Shown in pieces: positions 55,837 through 63,809 of a stretch of DNA of 64,000 nucleotides (positions are counted from its first letter, which is position 1; every line of letters begins with the position of its first letter). The DNA is from Spirometra erinaceieuropaei (taxonomy: Eukaryota > Platyhelminthes > Cestoda > Diphyllobothriidea > Diphyllobothriidae), in the NCBI GenBank assembly GCA_902702965.1, contig CACRXP010000177.1, positions 547,396-611,395 on the forward strand, read 5' to 3'. Below the pieces are notes generated by a model that was not told the DNA's origin, ran no database searches, and worked only from the letters and a program-made list of their open reading frames with translations. Position numbers and translations under genes: made by a program.

Positions 55837-56077
55837 CTGGGTTGTCACATAAGTTCGTACCGTTTGCCATTATTCAAAATTTGTCTGATGCATTCCTTTT
55901 ATATGTAATTTGTTCCTCAGATAATTTGCTCATTTTTTACTTCTAATCTCCATTAACTTTTGATTATTGATAATCCAAGAAAAATGAAATGTCAGGTAGA
56001 AAAAAATGAACACTTCCGACATCTTTTATTCGTTTCTAGTAGATAAATCAAAGAGCTGGAGGCCGTTAGAAAAAAAT
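55837..56077 (+). pseudogene. Mariner (cecropia-type) transposon: left TIR and transposase start
   Basis: CTGGGTTGTCACATAAGTTC after a TA (55835-55836) is a typical mariner inverted repeat. At 55984 a frame opens as MKCQVEKNEHFRHLLFVSSR, then a stop, then KELEAV. KNEHFRHLL is the start of the N-terminal DNA-binding region in cecropia-type mariner transposases. The rest of the N-terminal half is deleted; a SINE pair follows directly. Confidence 0.82.
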
Positions 56078-56403
56078 CCACCAACTCCGATATAGTAAGC
56101 TGACTGTCCAAGCAGGATTTCCTAAGTAATCCACAAGATGACTACCAGGGTCGGCGTCTCCGGGGAAATCCTGCTTGGAAAGCCAGCTTACTGTATCAGA
56201 TTTGGTGGATTCCAGAGGTTTCAGTAGGCTGGGCGGATAACTTGAGCCAAATGTGATCGAACTGACTTCATCCTGTGGGGTCTCGTAGCTCAGGTGGCTA
56301 GAGCGTTGATTGTACTAAAGCCTTCCCCTTACTGTCGTGGGTTCGAATCCCACTGAGGCGCCGAGTTTTTCACAGTTGGGTCAATATGAATTATTCAAAA
56401 CCT
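56078..56403 (+). mobile_element. SINE family A inverted pair inside the mariner
   Basis: 56078-56145 is the SINE body in minus orientation (CCAAGCAGGATTTCCTAAGT), then 56160-56276 the same body in plus orientation (GAAATCCTGCTTGGAAAGCC), then the tRNA-like head at 56277-56362 (TCTCGTAGCTCAGGTGGCTA, B-box GGGTTCGAATCCC) and the tail TTTTTCACAGTTGGGTCAAT. It separates the mariner N-terminus from its C-terminus. Confidence 0.88.
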
Positions 56404-56779
56404 GCCAAAACATCTACTAATAAAGCAATTCAACAATAACGCTCAAATCGTCGAAATTGTGTCGGCATGAAAACGCCCGGCCTCGCTTCGCAAAATTCAC
56501 CAAAAATAGCATTAAAGAACTCGGCTGGGGGGGGGGGGGGGGGGGGTTCTTTTACATTCGTCATATTCTCCGGACCTTGCCCCATCAAATTACCATCTTT
56601 TTTGATCACTAGAAAACAATTTGACTAGAATATCCCTCATTAACGATGCGGATCTTCGAAATTGGATCGATGGCTTCTTCGCGTTAAAACCCGCGGACTT
56701 CTTTAAGCGCGGGATTGAAAAACTGCCTAAACATCGGGAGGAGGTTGTGAACAATGAATGGCAATGCATAATTGATTAA
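56404..56779 (+). pseudogene. Mariner transposase, C-terminal catalytic part
   Basis: ENARPRFAKFTKNSIKELGW is followed by a 20-G run, then YSPDLAPSNYHLF, a stop, SLENNLTRISLINDADL, RNWIDGFFALKPADFFKRGI and EKLPKHREEVVNNEWQCIID with a stop at 56777-56779. In mariners the DD34D triad includes D of HDNARP and D of YSPDLAPSD. Here these read E and N, so both are lost. The 20-G run (56527-56546) sits between GW and the next block and shifts the frame. A premature stop lies in HLF*SL. Confidence 0.9.
56527..56546 (+). repeat. Poly-G run (20 G)
   Basis: An uninterrupted 20-base G run inside the mariner coding remnant. Length could be affected by sequencing; such a run is prone to G-quadruplex formation. 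Confidence 0.95.
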
Positions 56780-56819
56780 CCCTGTAAATGATAAATGGGA
56801 ATATAACGAAATTTTAAAC

Positions 56820-57060
56820 AGAAGACGAGGTAGCGAGCATACATAGCTTTTGATGAATTCTCGTCGGGCCAGTACAGTTATATGAGAACGGGGTAGAGGT
56901 AAAACACGTCAGCGATAAGAAAAATCAATAAAGGTTCGCCCTAAAACACAGGCCGGGTGTGGGAATGTGGGGGATGGAGGGAGGGGGGGGGTAATAGCCG
57001 TTAGTGTCAGGGGCGGGGTGAGAGCGGAAGGGCGCGGAGAGTTGCAGCGTTAGTCGCCCT
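56820..57060 (-). repeat. PLE inverted tail, left copy
   Basis: AGAAGACGAGGTAGCGAGCA, TCTCGTCGGGCCAGTACAGT, GCCGGGTGTGGGAATGTGGG and GGGTAATAGC...GTGTCAGGGGC are the reverse complement of 58222-58441. It precedes the PLE coding remnant and is in antisense to its tail. Confidence 0.9.
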
Positions 57061-57079
57061 GTCTGCCAGTCAGCAGTAA

Positions 57080-58200
57080 ATAGGAATTCCGACGAAGACA
57101 CTAAAGGAACTATTACTATGATGCACATTAAATGTGCAGTTCCTGTTCGACAACCAACTCTATAGACAAGTAGACGGCGTTGCCATGGTCTCACCCCTCG
57201 GACATCTCCTAGCCGATGTCTTCATAGGCAAATTAGACAGATTCCAACTAAGCGATAAGATCGATATGCTTAAACATTACGGTCGCTATGTTGATGATAT
57301 CTTTGCAATTGGCACTGCAGAAACCGACGTAGCTACCCTCTTATATGCTGCATATCAGACGCATCCGTCGATCGAATTCAAGCTGGAGATAGAAACGGCC
57401 GGTTTGCTCCCTTTCTTAGATGTTCTTCTAAGCAGGAGTCCTGACGGGAGTGTCCGAAGAAGCGCCTATCGGAAGAAAACCTGGTCTGCACAATATACGA
57501 ACTTCGCCAGTTTCGTACTCCTCCAACAAAAAACAAATCTAGTCCGATGTTTGGCACAAAGAGGTAGAAAGATTTGCTCAACAGATAGCATCGAGGAGGA
57601 GCTCAGGAATAATCCAGGACTTCCTTCGAGAAAACGGGTATCCTGAAAGGTTTATTGCAAAGAACATTGCCAAACGACCGAAAAAAACCCGCCACACCGA
57701 CCGCCGAAAAGAAAACTTTGTTCCTCAAAGTCCCTTTCCAAAAGGAGGCTGCGACTGAACTCCTAAGGAGACGCCTTGATCAAGCTGTCTCGCGAACCTT
57801 CCCAGCAGCAAAGGCTCAAATATCGTTCTCTACAAATTCTATTTTACGCGGAGAAGGTAAGGCCAAGATGACATCTCAGACCATTTCAGTGTGCATTTCT
57901 TCCTTCGCTTGCTCCTGCGGAGCAGGTTATGTTGGTCACACGAGTTTGCGCTAGCCGACTAGGGAACACCTCCCGGCATGGCTGGAACAAGGCGAAACGA
58001 GGAGCATAAGCAGCACCATTCTCGCGCATGTTGTCGATTCCGGACATCGTGTAGACCCCAACGAAGCATTTCGTGTGATTTATTAGGTCCCACCGAGCTA
58101 CCCTAAGCTACTAGGCCAGCGCCTGTTAGCGGCAGCATAAGCGGCCACCATAAGGTTACGAAAGCCAATCTTATGCGCACAGAAGAACCACGTTTAGGCT
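57080..58200 (+). pseudogene. Penelope-like element: reverse transcriptase and GIY-YIG remnant
   Basis: From about 57080: KTLKELLL, a stop, CTLNVQFLFDNQLYRQVDGV, MVSPLGHLLADVFIGKLDRF, YGRYVDDIFAIG (catalytic YVDD) and LLPFLDVLLSRSPDGSVRRS (frame 57134-57646). After a frameshift, 57655-57954 gives the linker, CSCGAGYVGHTSLR (GIY-YIG region), then REHLPAWLEQGE, TILAHVVDSGHRVDPNEAF and VPPSYPKLLGQRLLAAA. RT is missing its fingers, so the 5' end is truncated. It would have copied RNA at nicked DNA using the GIY-YIG nuclease. Stops and frameshifts make it dead. Of the PLEs here it is the most complete. Confidence 0.93.
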
Positions 58201-58221
58201 CCGCACCTACAGTGGTCGAAG

Positions 58222-58441
58222 GTCGACTAACGCTGAAACACTCCGGCCCCTCCCTCTCACCTCGCCCCTGACACTGACTGCTATTACCCCCCCCCCTCCC
58301 TCCATCCCCCACATTCCCACACCCGGTTTTCTTAGATTTTTCTTATCGCCGACGTGTTTTACTTCTACCCCCTTCCCACATAACTGTACTGGCCCGACGA
58401 GAATTTATCGAAAGCTATGTATGCTCGCCACCTCGTCTTCT
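58222..58441 (+). repeat. PLE inverted tail, right copy
   Basis: Reverse complement of 56820-57060 (CACCTCGCCCCTGACACTGA, CCCACATTCCCACACCCGG, CTGTACTGGCCCGACGAGAA, CCTCGTCTTCT). It follows the PLE coding end in the sense orientation. A further 30 bp (GATTACTGCTATGGGGATTT) precede a possible target duplicate. Confidence 0.9.
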
Positions 58442-58487
58442 GATTACTGCTATGGGGATTTTCACAACTCCAAACTTTTAAACAATT

Positions 58488-58520
58488 GAAAAGCACACGA
58501 ATTTATGAGACAGCCGAATA
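58488..58520 (+). mobile_element. Mariner right terminal inverted repeat
   Basis: AAAAGCACACGAATTTATGAG then ACAGCCGAA followed by TA (58519-58520). Its reverse complement TTCGGCTGTCTCATAAATTC lines up with the left TIR CTGGGTTGTCACATAAGTTC. It marks the outer edge of the mariner, so everything from 55837 to 58518 lies inside it. Confidence 0.82.
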
Positions 58521-59395
58521 ATATGCAGTGTATGACGTGTTGGTGTGGCTGCTGTCTCCTGCGACCATCGAAAGGCGGTGGGTGCGAGAAAAAAAAGAGT
58601 TGCGAAATCCCGCCAAGCCACAACAGTGGGCGTTTAGTGGGCGAAAGTCATTGGTTGAGGCGCCTTGAAAGGCAGCGCCAAAAATCGATCAAACAGAACA
58701 AACTGGGGAGTACCAAGGCTTCGTCACATCAATGCATGCCTAATGCGGAATATAAGGAGCATTTAATGAACGCTCTTCTGGTGATTCGTGTCTTACTGCT
58801 GTAGCTTTGTTAAGCAATGTCCCTATGGCTGATTTACAAGTATTCCTGAGTACCTGAATGACAGAGCTCGTAGTAAAGTGGATGTGACTAAAGTTCGGGT
58901 TACCTACCGAAAGAGACTCATTTCAACGAGAGACGCGGGAGGTTTGGCGTTTGGTTTGTCCAATGACGATGATGACGCTGCCGCTGCCGCCTGAGCAGAG
59001 TACTCCTGAAGAAGAGTGTAAACTTCGGTCCAGTGCTTTGTGGATGCCGTCGGCAGTTCTAGTATGGACGTCCCCGGCGCGGAAGGAGACTGTTCTACGC
59101 ACTGCCGAAAAAAGATGAGCAGTCTTCAGCCTGTCAGTCGTTCGATAGCGAAGTGAGGACTGATTAGGCATAAGGGTGTCCAATTCAAAGGAGGGGAAAC
59201 GTCATACCAGGCAAGAGGTCACGCTAAAACATTTGTAATTCCCGCATTGGTAAAAGTATGGCATGTAACTCTACTGGGGAAACTGTAGTAAACTGCGAAC
59301 CTGACGACAACCGCGATCATGCCTATAGTGGGTAACCCCAACTCAAATATGAACGCAACCGTAGCCATAACTCAGGCTTTAAGACCCTAACGTTA
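58521..59395. other. No recognisable gene; unassigned DNA
   Basis: Plus frame 58505-58804 and minus frame 58923-59183 have no domain. The region 59385-59396 (CCCTAACGTTAACCC) is weakly telomere-like just before a CR1 fragment. Confidence 0.4.
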
Positions 59396-59863
59396 ACCCT
59401 AGCCACAACAACAAACTTGCGTGGGAACTCTCTAAAACTTAGAGGATCCCGATGCCGCCAGGAAGTACGCAGATACTCTTTTTCACAGCAAGTTGTCGGT
59501 GCCTCGAACAGGCTTCCCGAGGACGTAATAATGGCGGATTCCACGGAGACATTCAAGCAAAGATTAGATGTATATTTGGTTGGAAAATACCGTTTGTCTG
59601 GACAGAACAGCTCTGCGGTGCCAAACCAACGCCTTGCATACACCTACTGCTAATGCGGATGGTTGTCATTTCATTTTACCGATATCATTTACAGCTGAAT
59701 GTTCTCGAGTTTCGGTCCTGCATTTTCGAAGAAAACTGTTCTGTTAAGTGTATATATTACTGAGAGCATTTTAGTACCATGTTTATTTAAAGTTAGATAT
59801 TGTATGTACCGCTTTTAAAAGGGTTTTAAAAGACATTGCCTATTACCCTTAAAATATACTGGC
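59396..59863 (+). mobile_element. CR1-type LINE 3' fragment
   Basis: The plus frame gives LRGNSLKLRGSRCRQEVRRY, SFSQQVVGASNRLPEDVI and PNQRLAYTYC (stop near 59653), the C-terminus of a CR1 ORF2, then a 3' UTR ending near CATTGCCTATTACCCTTAAA. It starts mid-domain, so it is a strongly 5'-truncated copy. It is very similar to the fragment at the right edge of the window. Confidence 0.88.
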
Positions 59864-60522
59864 CTACATTTCTACCGCAGAGACGACGAACAATTATACA
59901 GCAGTAACTCACCGTAATCAGTACTCATCATAAACACCAACTGACTCCCGAGAATGTGAATTATCTCTTGGACGGTGGTGGTCCCCTTGGGGAATTTGGC
60001 ATAGTTCGGTACATATAAAGAAGATAGGCAGAGCCTTAGAAAACCCTATTTACAGATATTCGGATGAAAAACACGCACATATTTCCATAACGGAGTGTGC
60101 GAACACTTTCTCGCCTTGCGGGTCTGTAGTTCCATAGCCTGCGTCATCAAAAGATAAGGCCCACTTCTTAAAAACACTAACTATGGGAAGTATTATTTTG
60201 GCAAACGGTTAAAACGACTTCGGCAGGTCCTAGCGGTTCGCAACAAGCTGTCAAGTCAGGCGAAAGTACAGGATTGCATGCAGACCGCGCTATCAGCTGT
60301 GCCCTCTAAAGATATCTTCAGAAACCACGAACGACTTCGTAGGATCTGTCTGAGGCCTTTTACCCAATACTGCGGAATTTGGCGGGAATTACTATCGTTA
60401 CAAAAATGCTCGCTCCACAAACGAGTTGGGCGGCCGCGTGTCTGAGTCGGCAGAGAGGAAAAGGGCCGGCCAGGAACCATGGAAGCATTTTTCAAACAAG
60501 TATCGGCATCGAACTTGAGAGC
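59864..60522. other. Mostly unassigned; short CR1 3' UTR-like string
   Basis: GATAGGCAGAGCCTTAGAAA at about 60028-60047 resembles the 3' UTR of the minus-strand CR1 element (GATAATAGGCAAAGCCTTTG) and may be a tiny fragment. The minus frame 60256-60630 has no motif. Confidence 0.35.
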
Positions 60523-60612
60523 AACCTGATTTGCTAACAGAAGCGAAGAGGTAGGTTCCAGGAAGTAGTCGCGGAGAAGACACGATCGCTGGAACAAGTG
60601 CTGTATTAGCCT

Positions 60613-60646
60613 GACATTTCGTATTCTCACTCGAATTCATCATCAG
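60613..60646 (-). ncRNA. Hammerhead-ribozyme-like core in a PLE tail
   Basis: On the minus strand CTGATGA, then a hairpin (GAATTC...GAGAATAC-type weak stem), then GAAATGTC. Both conserved boxes (CTGANGA and GAAA) are present. The stem is weaker than in the copy at 19435. Confidence 0.42.
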
Positions 60647-60867
60647 AGACAGTGTCAGATAAGGGTAGTGGATTTCCCAGGTGTCGCAATACTTATAGGA
60701 TGTAGTTGTTAGGCCGCTACATGCCTATCTCAGCTGGCAGATCTCGAGTGCATCACGGCTCGACTGGCCAGGTGTTGAAGTATGCCGTTGCTATGCGCCT
60801 GCATGTCGGTCAAGATTACCGGCCCCCAAGCTCATCGCATGCTACCAAGTGGCTGGCTACCGGGACG

Positions 60868-61100
60868 GACGCGGTTGGCCGAGCACGCGGCAGCAGTGAG
60901 GAGGAACGAAGGCAACTCCCAAGTTGCGGCTTATTCGACGGGACCCAACTAAACATTCAAGTTTGATTATGCAGAAATTCTTGTAAGAGACAAAAACCGC
61001 GCGAGCCGTAAACTGCTCGAGTCACAGTTTTCCGGTCCTCAGTCAATCAACAAGCGCAGCGACCTCCTCACTGTATATGCGACACTGAGAATTAGCCTAG
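60868..61100 (+). pseudogene. Penelope-like element remnant, GIY-YIG C-terminal part
   Basis: RLAEHAAAVRRNEGNSQVAA, YSTGPN, a stop, TFKFDYAEILVRDKNRASRK, LLESQFSGPQSINKRSDLLT and VYATLRISLDKV are read in one frame. SGPQSIN and AEILxRxxN are conserved at the end of PLE proteins. This is only the last ~75 residues, flanked by inverted tails, so the element is a heavily 5'-truncated PLE. Confidence 0.88.
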
Positions 61101-61416
61101 ACAAAGTAGGTAGCTGCGAGGAGAGCGCGCGGATAGCCAATGTCCCCGGTATTAATGTTGGTGAGCCAAATCATCCAAGGGTCCACACGGATGACGAAAT
61201 CCGTAGTCCGCCACTCGGTAGCGTGCGATGAGCGTGGGAGCTGATAATCTTGACCGGCATACAGGTGCATAGCAACGGCATACTTCAACACCTAACCAGT
61301 CGAGCCGTGATGCACTCGGGAGCTACCAACTGTGATGGGCATGTAGCTGCCTAGTGACCACATCCTATAAATATTGCAACTCCTGGACAATCCTCTACCC
61401 TTATCTGACTCTGTCT

Positions 61417-61450
61417 CTGGTGATGGATTCGAGGGCGAATTCAAAACGTC
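61417..61450 (+). ncRNA. Hammerhead-ribozyme-like core, degraded
   Basis: CTGGTGA (A changed in the first box) is followed by GGATTC...GAATTC pairing and AAAACGTC. It is the mirror copy of 60613-60646, and both boxes are altered, so it is likely inactive. Confidence 0.35.
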
Positions 61451-61559
61451 AGGCTAATGGAGCACATGTTCCAGCGATCGTGTCTCCTCCCCCGCGAATA
61501 ACCTGATTTGTCTCTTCGGTCTCTACCTGGACACAATTTATCTCGTCCCTGAAACTGCC

Positions 61560-61935
61560 AGGATTCGGGGTCAACCTCTCCGTCAGTAAGAACCATGACC
61601 ACTGTGCGTATGTATGACACGGCGAGGATAAGAGCAAAAGTTGAAGACAGTACCCGCAGCTCAGCCAATCTTCCACGTGCAATATCCACGTAGTCCAACC
61701 ACGTCTCGAGCCACTGCTCGCTCTGATCAACGGCCAAGCTAGTCGATACATCGGCTGTGGAGTCGGGGTCACCCCGGGCGGCGGCCCTCTGACCCGACAC
61801 CCAGAAGGGTGTCACAGAGATCTGGGTGCGGAGGAAGATGGGGTTCATCTCGTAGGGGAGGAGGGAGGTGAGCTCTCTGGCGAGGTAGGCAACACCGCGG
61901 CGACTCGATAAAACACCACTGCCCTTGCAGAGCAA
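61560..61935 (-). CDS. Possible host-gene exon, function unknown
   Basis: The minus frame (open across 61441-61935; the part below about 61500 is a PLE tail) reads SGVLSSRRGVAYLARELTSL, PYEMNPIFLRTQISVTPFWV and WLDYVDIARGRLAELRVL. The stretch looks like a real helical protein rather than a random frame and matches none of the mobile-element proteins here. Directly upstream (plus 61920-61965), the minus strand has a strong pyrimidine tract (CTCCCCCTCTCTCCCTCTCT) ending CAAGGGCAG, a good 3' splice acceptor. A donor could not be fixed. I cannot name the family. Confidence 0.35.
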
Positions 61936-62039
61936 GAGAGGGAGAGAGGGGGAGGATGAGAGACCTTAATCTGCACCTTATAATCAGAGCCTATGGAAAC
62001 AAAAGTCCCTTAAAATCAAACTAAATACAAAAGTGTTAA

Positions 62040-62117
62040 GGTGTTTTGGCAGATTTTGAATAACTGATTTCGACCCGGCGATCTCGGTGGGATTCGAACT
62101 CACGTGCGCCACGTGAG
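62040..62117 (-). mobile_element. SINE family A fragment, minus, inverted junction
   Basis: On the minus strand the B-box half of a head (GTGAGTTCGAATCCCACCGA) and the tail TTCAAAATCTGCCAAAACAC are present, without the A-box half. A plus-strand unit begins about 20 bp to the right. Confidence 0.72.
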
Positions 62118-62129
62118 CCTAATAGACAG

Positions 62130-62365
62130 CTCGCGGATTCTAGATGGATTACTAGGGAAACCCTGCCTGGGCATTCAGCTTACTGCATCAAATATGGTGG
62201 ATTTCATAGGCTTCAATAGGTTCGGGGGGTAACTGGACCCACATGTGATTAAACCCACAGCTCCCGGTGGAGCCTCATAGCTCAGGTGGTTAGAGCATTA
62301 GCTGTACTGAAGTCTTCCTCTTGCTGTCGTGGGTTCGAGTCCTACCGAGGTAAGTAAGTTTTTCA
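62130..62365 (+). mobile_element. SINE family A copy, plus
   Basis: Body AAACCCTGCCTGGGCATTCA and TGGTGGATTTCATAGGCTTC, then the tRNA-like head at 62267-62351 (GCCTCATAGCTCAGGTGGTT, B-box GGGTTCGAGTCC) and the tail start TTTTTCAGAGCCGACTCAAG. The A- and B-boxes are still in good condition. It lies between the two exon candidates. Confidence 0.82.
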
Positions 62366-62893
62366 GAGCCGACTCAAGATAAAAAGTGTAAAGGGAAAAA
62401 TAAGAAAAAACCGCTGTATCCAGAAAGCCGGATATGCAGCAAGTACCAGCTCGTGATCGGTTCAGTTAAGCTTATTTGAAGTAAATGTATGTGCGCAGCT
62501 TTGAAATTCATATTTGTCATACGCAGTGGAAGTATGTCGAAAATTTGGAAAAGGGGCAAAATTTAGAAAAACTACAAAGAAAATATCAAGAACTGCACAA
62601 ATAGACTAAGTATTTCGCGTTTTAGCAGCTTTGGAGGGCATATATACATGCAGACGCTCAACACTCTAGTTACTCGAAGTAAATTCATGCTGCAGGAAAA
62701 GTACTATGATATGTGGTTCGCAAACGTCACGGTGAATGTCAGTAGGGATGGCCACTGAGGGCCGCGCATTAATAAATCATATAAACAAACGTTGAAATAG
62801 GGAGTAACGTCGATACTACGCATGTCAAAGTGATTCTGCCAAGGAAAGAGTCGGGAAACTTGCCCCCCCCGCCCATGTAAACATCTCATGCGA
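62366..62893. other. No recognisable gene; unassigned DNA
   Basis: Minus frames at 62374-62559 and 62704-62997 show no motif; the latter overlaps the exon candidate in another frame. Confidence 0.4.
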
Positions 62894-63265
62894 CTAGGAC
62901 AAAACAAAAACGCCCAGAAGGAAACTAACTCCGTTTGGGATACTCGAGGGAGTGGAAGCGAAGTGTTCAGCCCACCACTGTCGGTAGGTGCAGCCAACGA
63001 TGCGAGAGTCTTCTGAGAATAGTTGTCGCGCGATCAGCAGAGCGGCCTTTAAACGGCAGTCATTTTCAGCCCGCGGTGAGTCCGCAGAAGCTACAGCAAT
63101 GCCAGAAAACCAGGCTTTTCCATCCGCATTCTCCTCATCACCATCACTTAGAGTGTCATCCTCGAGTAAATCGTCGGCAGCGTCAGCGGTAGAAGTTTGC
63201 TCGTTTGCAAAAACGGCTACCAGCACCTGGCGTAGAAGGTCTGATTTACCAAAAAAGAAAGGAAA
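62894..63265 (-). CDS. Possible host-gene exon, acidic linker plus helical segment
   Basis: The minus frame reads DLLRQVLVAVFANEQ, an acidic segment LLEDDTLSDGDEENADG, then RLKAALLIARQLFSEDSRIV and GCTYRQWWAEHFAS. The acidic linker between helical parts and the W-rich end look like a real protein. A TTTCCTTTCTTTTTTGG tract ending AAATCAG lies just upstream and could be a 3' splice site joining at ACCTTCTACG. The listed start is GTG, which would not be needed for an internal exon. It might belong with the candidate at 61560-61935; the intron would be about 1 kb and hold a SINE pair. Family not recognised. Confidence 0.35.
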   Translation of the reverse strand, partial: FPFFFGKSDLLRQVLVAVFANEQTSTADAADDLLEDDTLSDGDEENADGKAWFSGIAVASADSPRAENDCRLKAALLIARQLFSEDSRIVGCTYRQWWAEHFASTPSSIPNGVSFLLGVFVLS

Positions 63266-63434
63266 CTAGACTGCAATCACTGCGTCGGTGACGCCTGAAG
63301 GAAGCAGTTTAAAATAGGCAGAAAATTGCGCTGATCTTAAAAATCGCAAGTCACAGCCGAGGGCTTCCCTCCTCCCAGTAACGTCATTTAAAAGTCGTGG
63401 TAGAAGGCGAGGAGTGCATGAGCCCGGAAAAGAC

Positions 63435-63809
63435 TACAGTGCGTGACCTATCTCATGAAATGTTGGCTGAAATTCTGAAATGCGTTTTCGATTAGGAAGG
63501 ATTACTTGGTCGCGGTTGTGCTACTGATTAATTTAAGGCATACTCTTATAACATTTTGGACTCGGCTAGATGTTGGCTTTTAATTGCACTATTTTTCAAT
63601 CTCCTGTAGAAAGCGTGCTCGGAAAAATGACTACTTAAGTAGCATGCATTTTTCCCATTGATTTTCGATGGTCTTGGAAATTCAAATATATTATATAGAA
63701 ACCACAAACAAAAATATGGTTTCTTTAAGTCAATAAATAGAGGATCACGTCTTCTTTATATTTTATACTGAAGGAAGCAGTATAATAAGGTCTTTAAAAA
63801 GTTTCGAAT
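63435..63809 (+). mobile_element. FB fold-back element, subfamily A, left arm only
   Basis: TACAGTGCGTGACCTATCTC with TA, then the full left arm including ACTACTTAAGTAGCATGC, to about 63809 (AAAGTTTCGAAT). The loop and right arm are absent. The arm is interrupted by a CR1 3' fragment. The right half may lie beyond the window. Confidence 0.9.

Larger units (their letters stand above)
60523..61510 (+). mobile_element. PLE-derived fold-back element with 11-bp target duplication
   Basis: AACCTGATTTG occurs at 60523-60533 and 61500-61510 and bounds the element. The left arm (60534-60860) is the tail in antisense (CTAACAGAAGCGAAGAGG, GACACGATCGCTGGAACAAG, CACGGCTCGACTGGCCAGGT); the right arm (61185-61499) is the tail in sense (ACCAGTCGAGCCGTGATGCA, CCTATAAATATTGC, CCAGCGATCGTGTCTCC). 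A PLE coding remnant lies between them. The left arm keeps an outer extension that is absent on the right. Confidence 0.88.
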
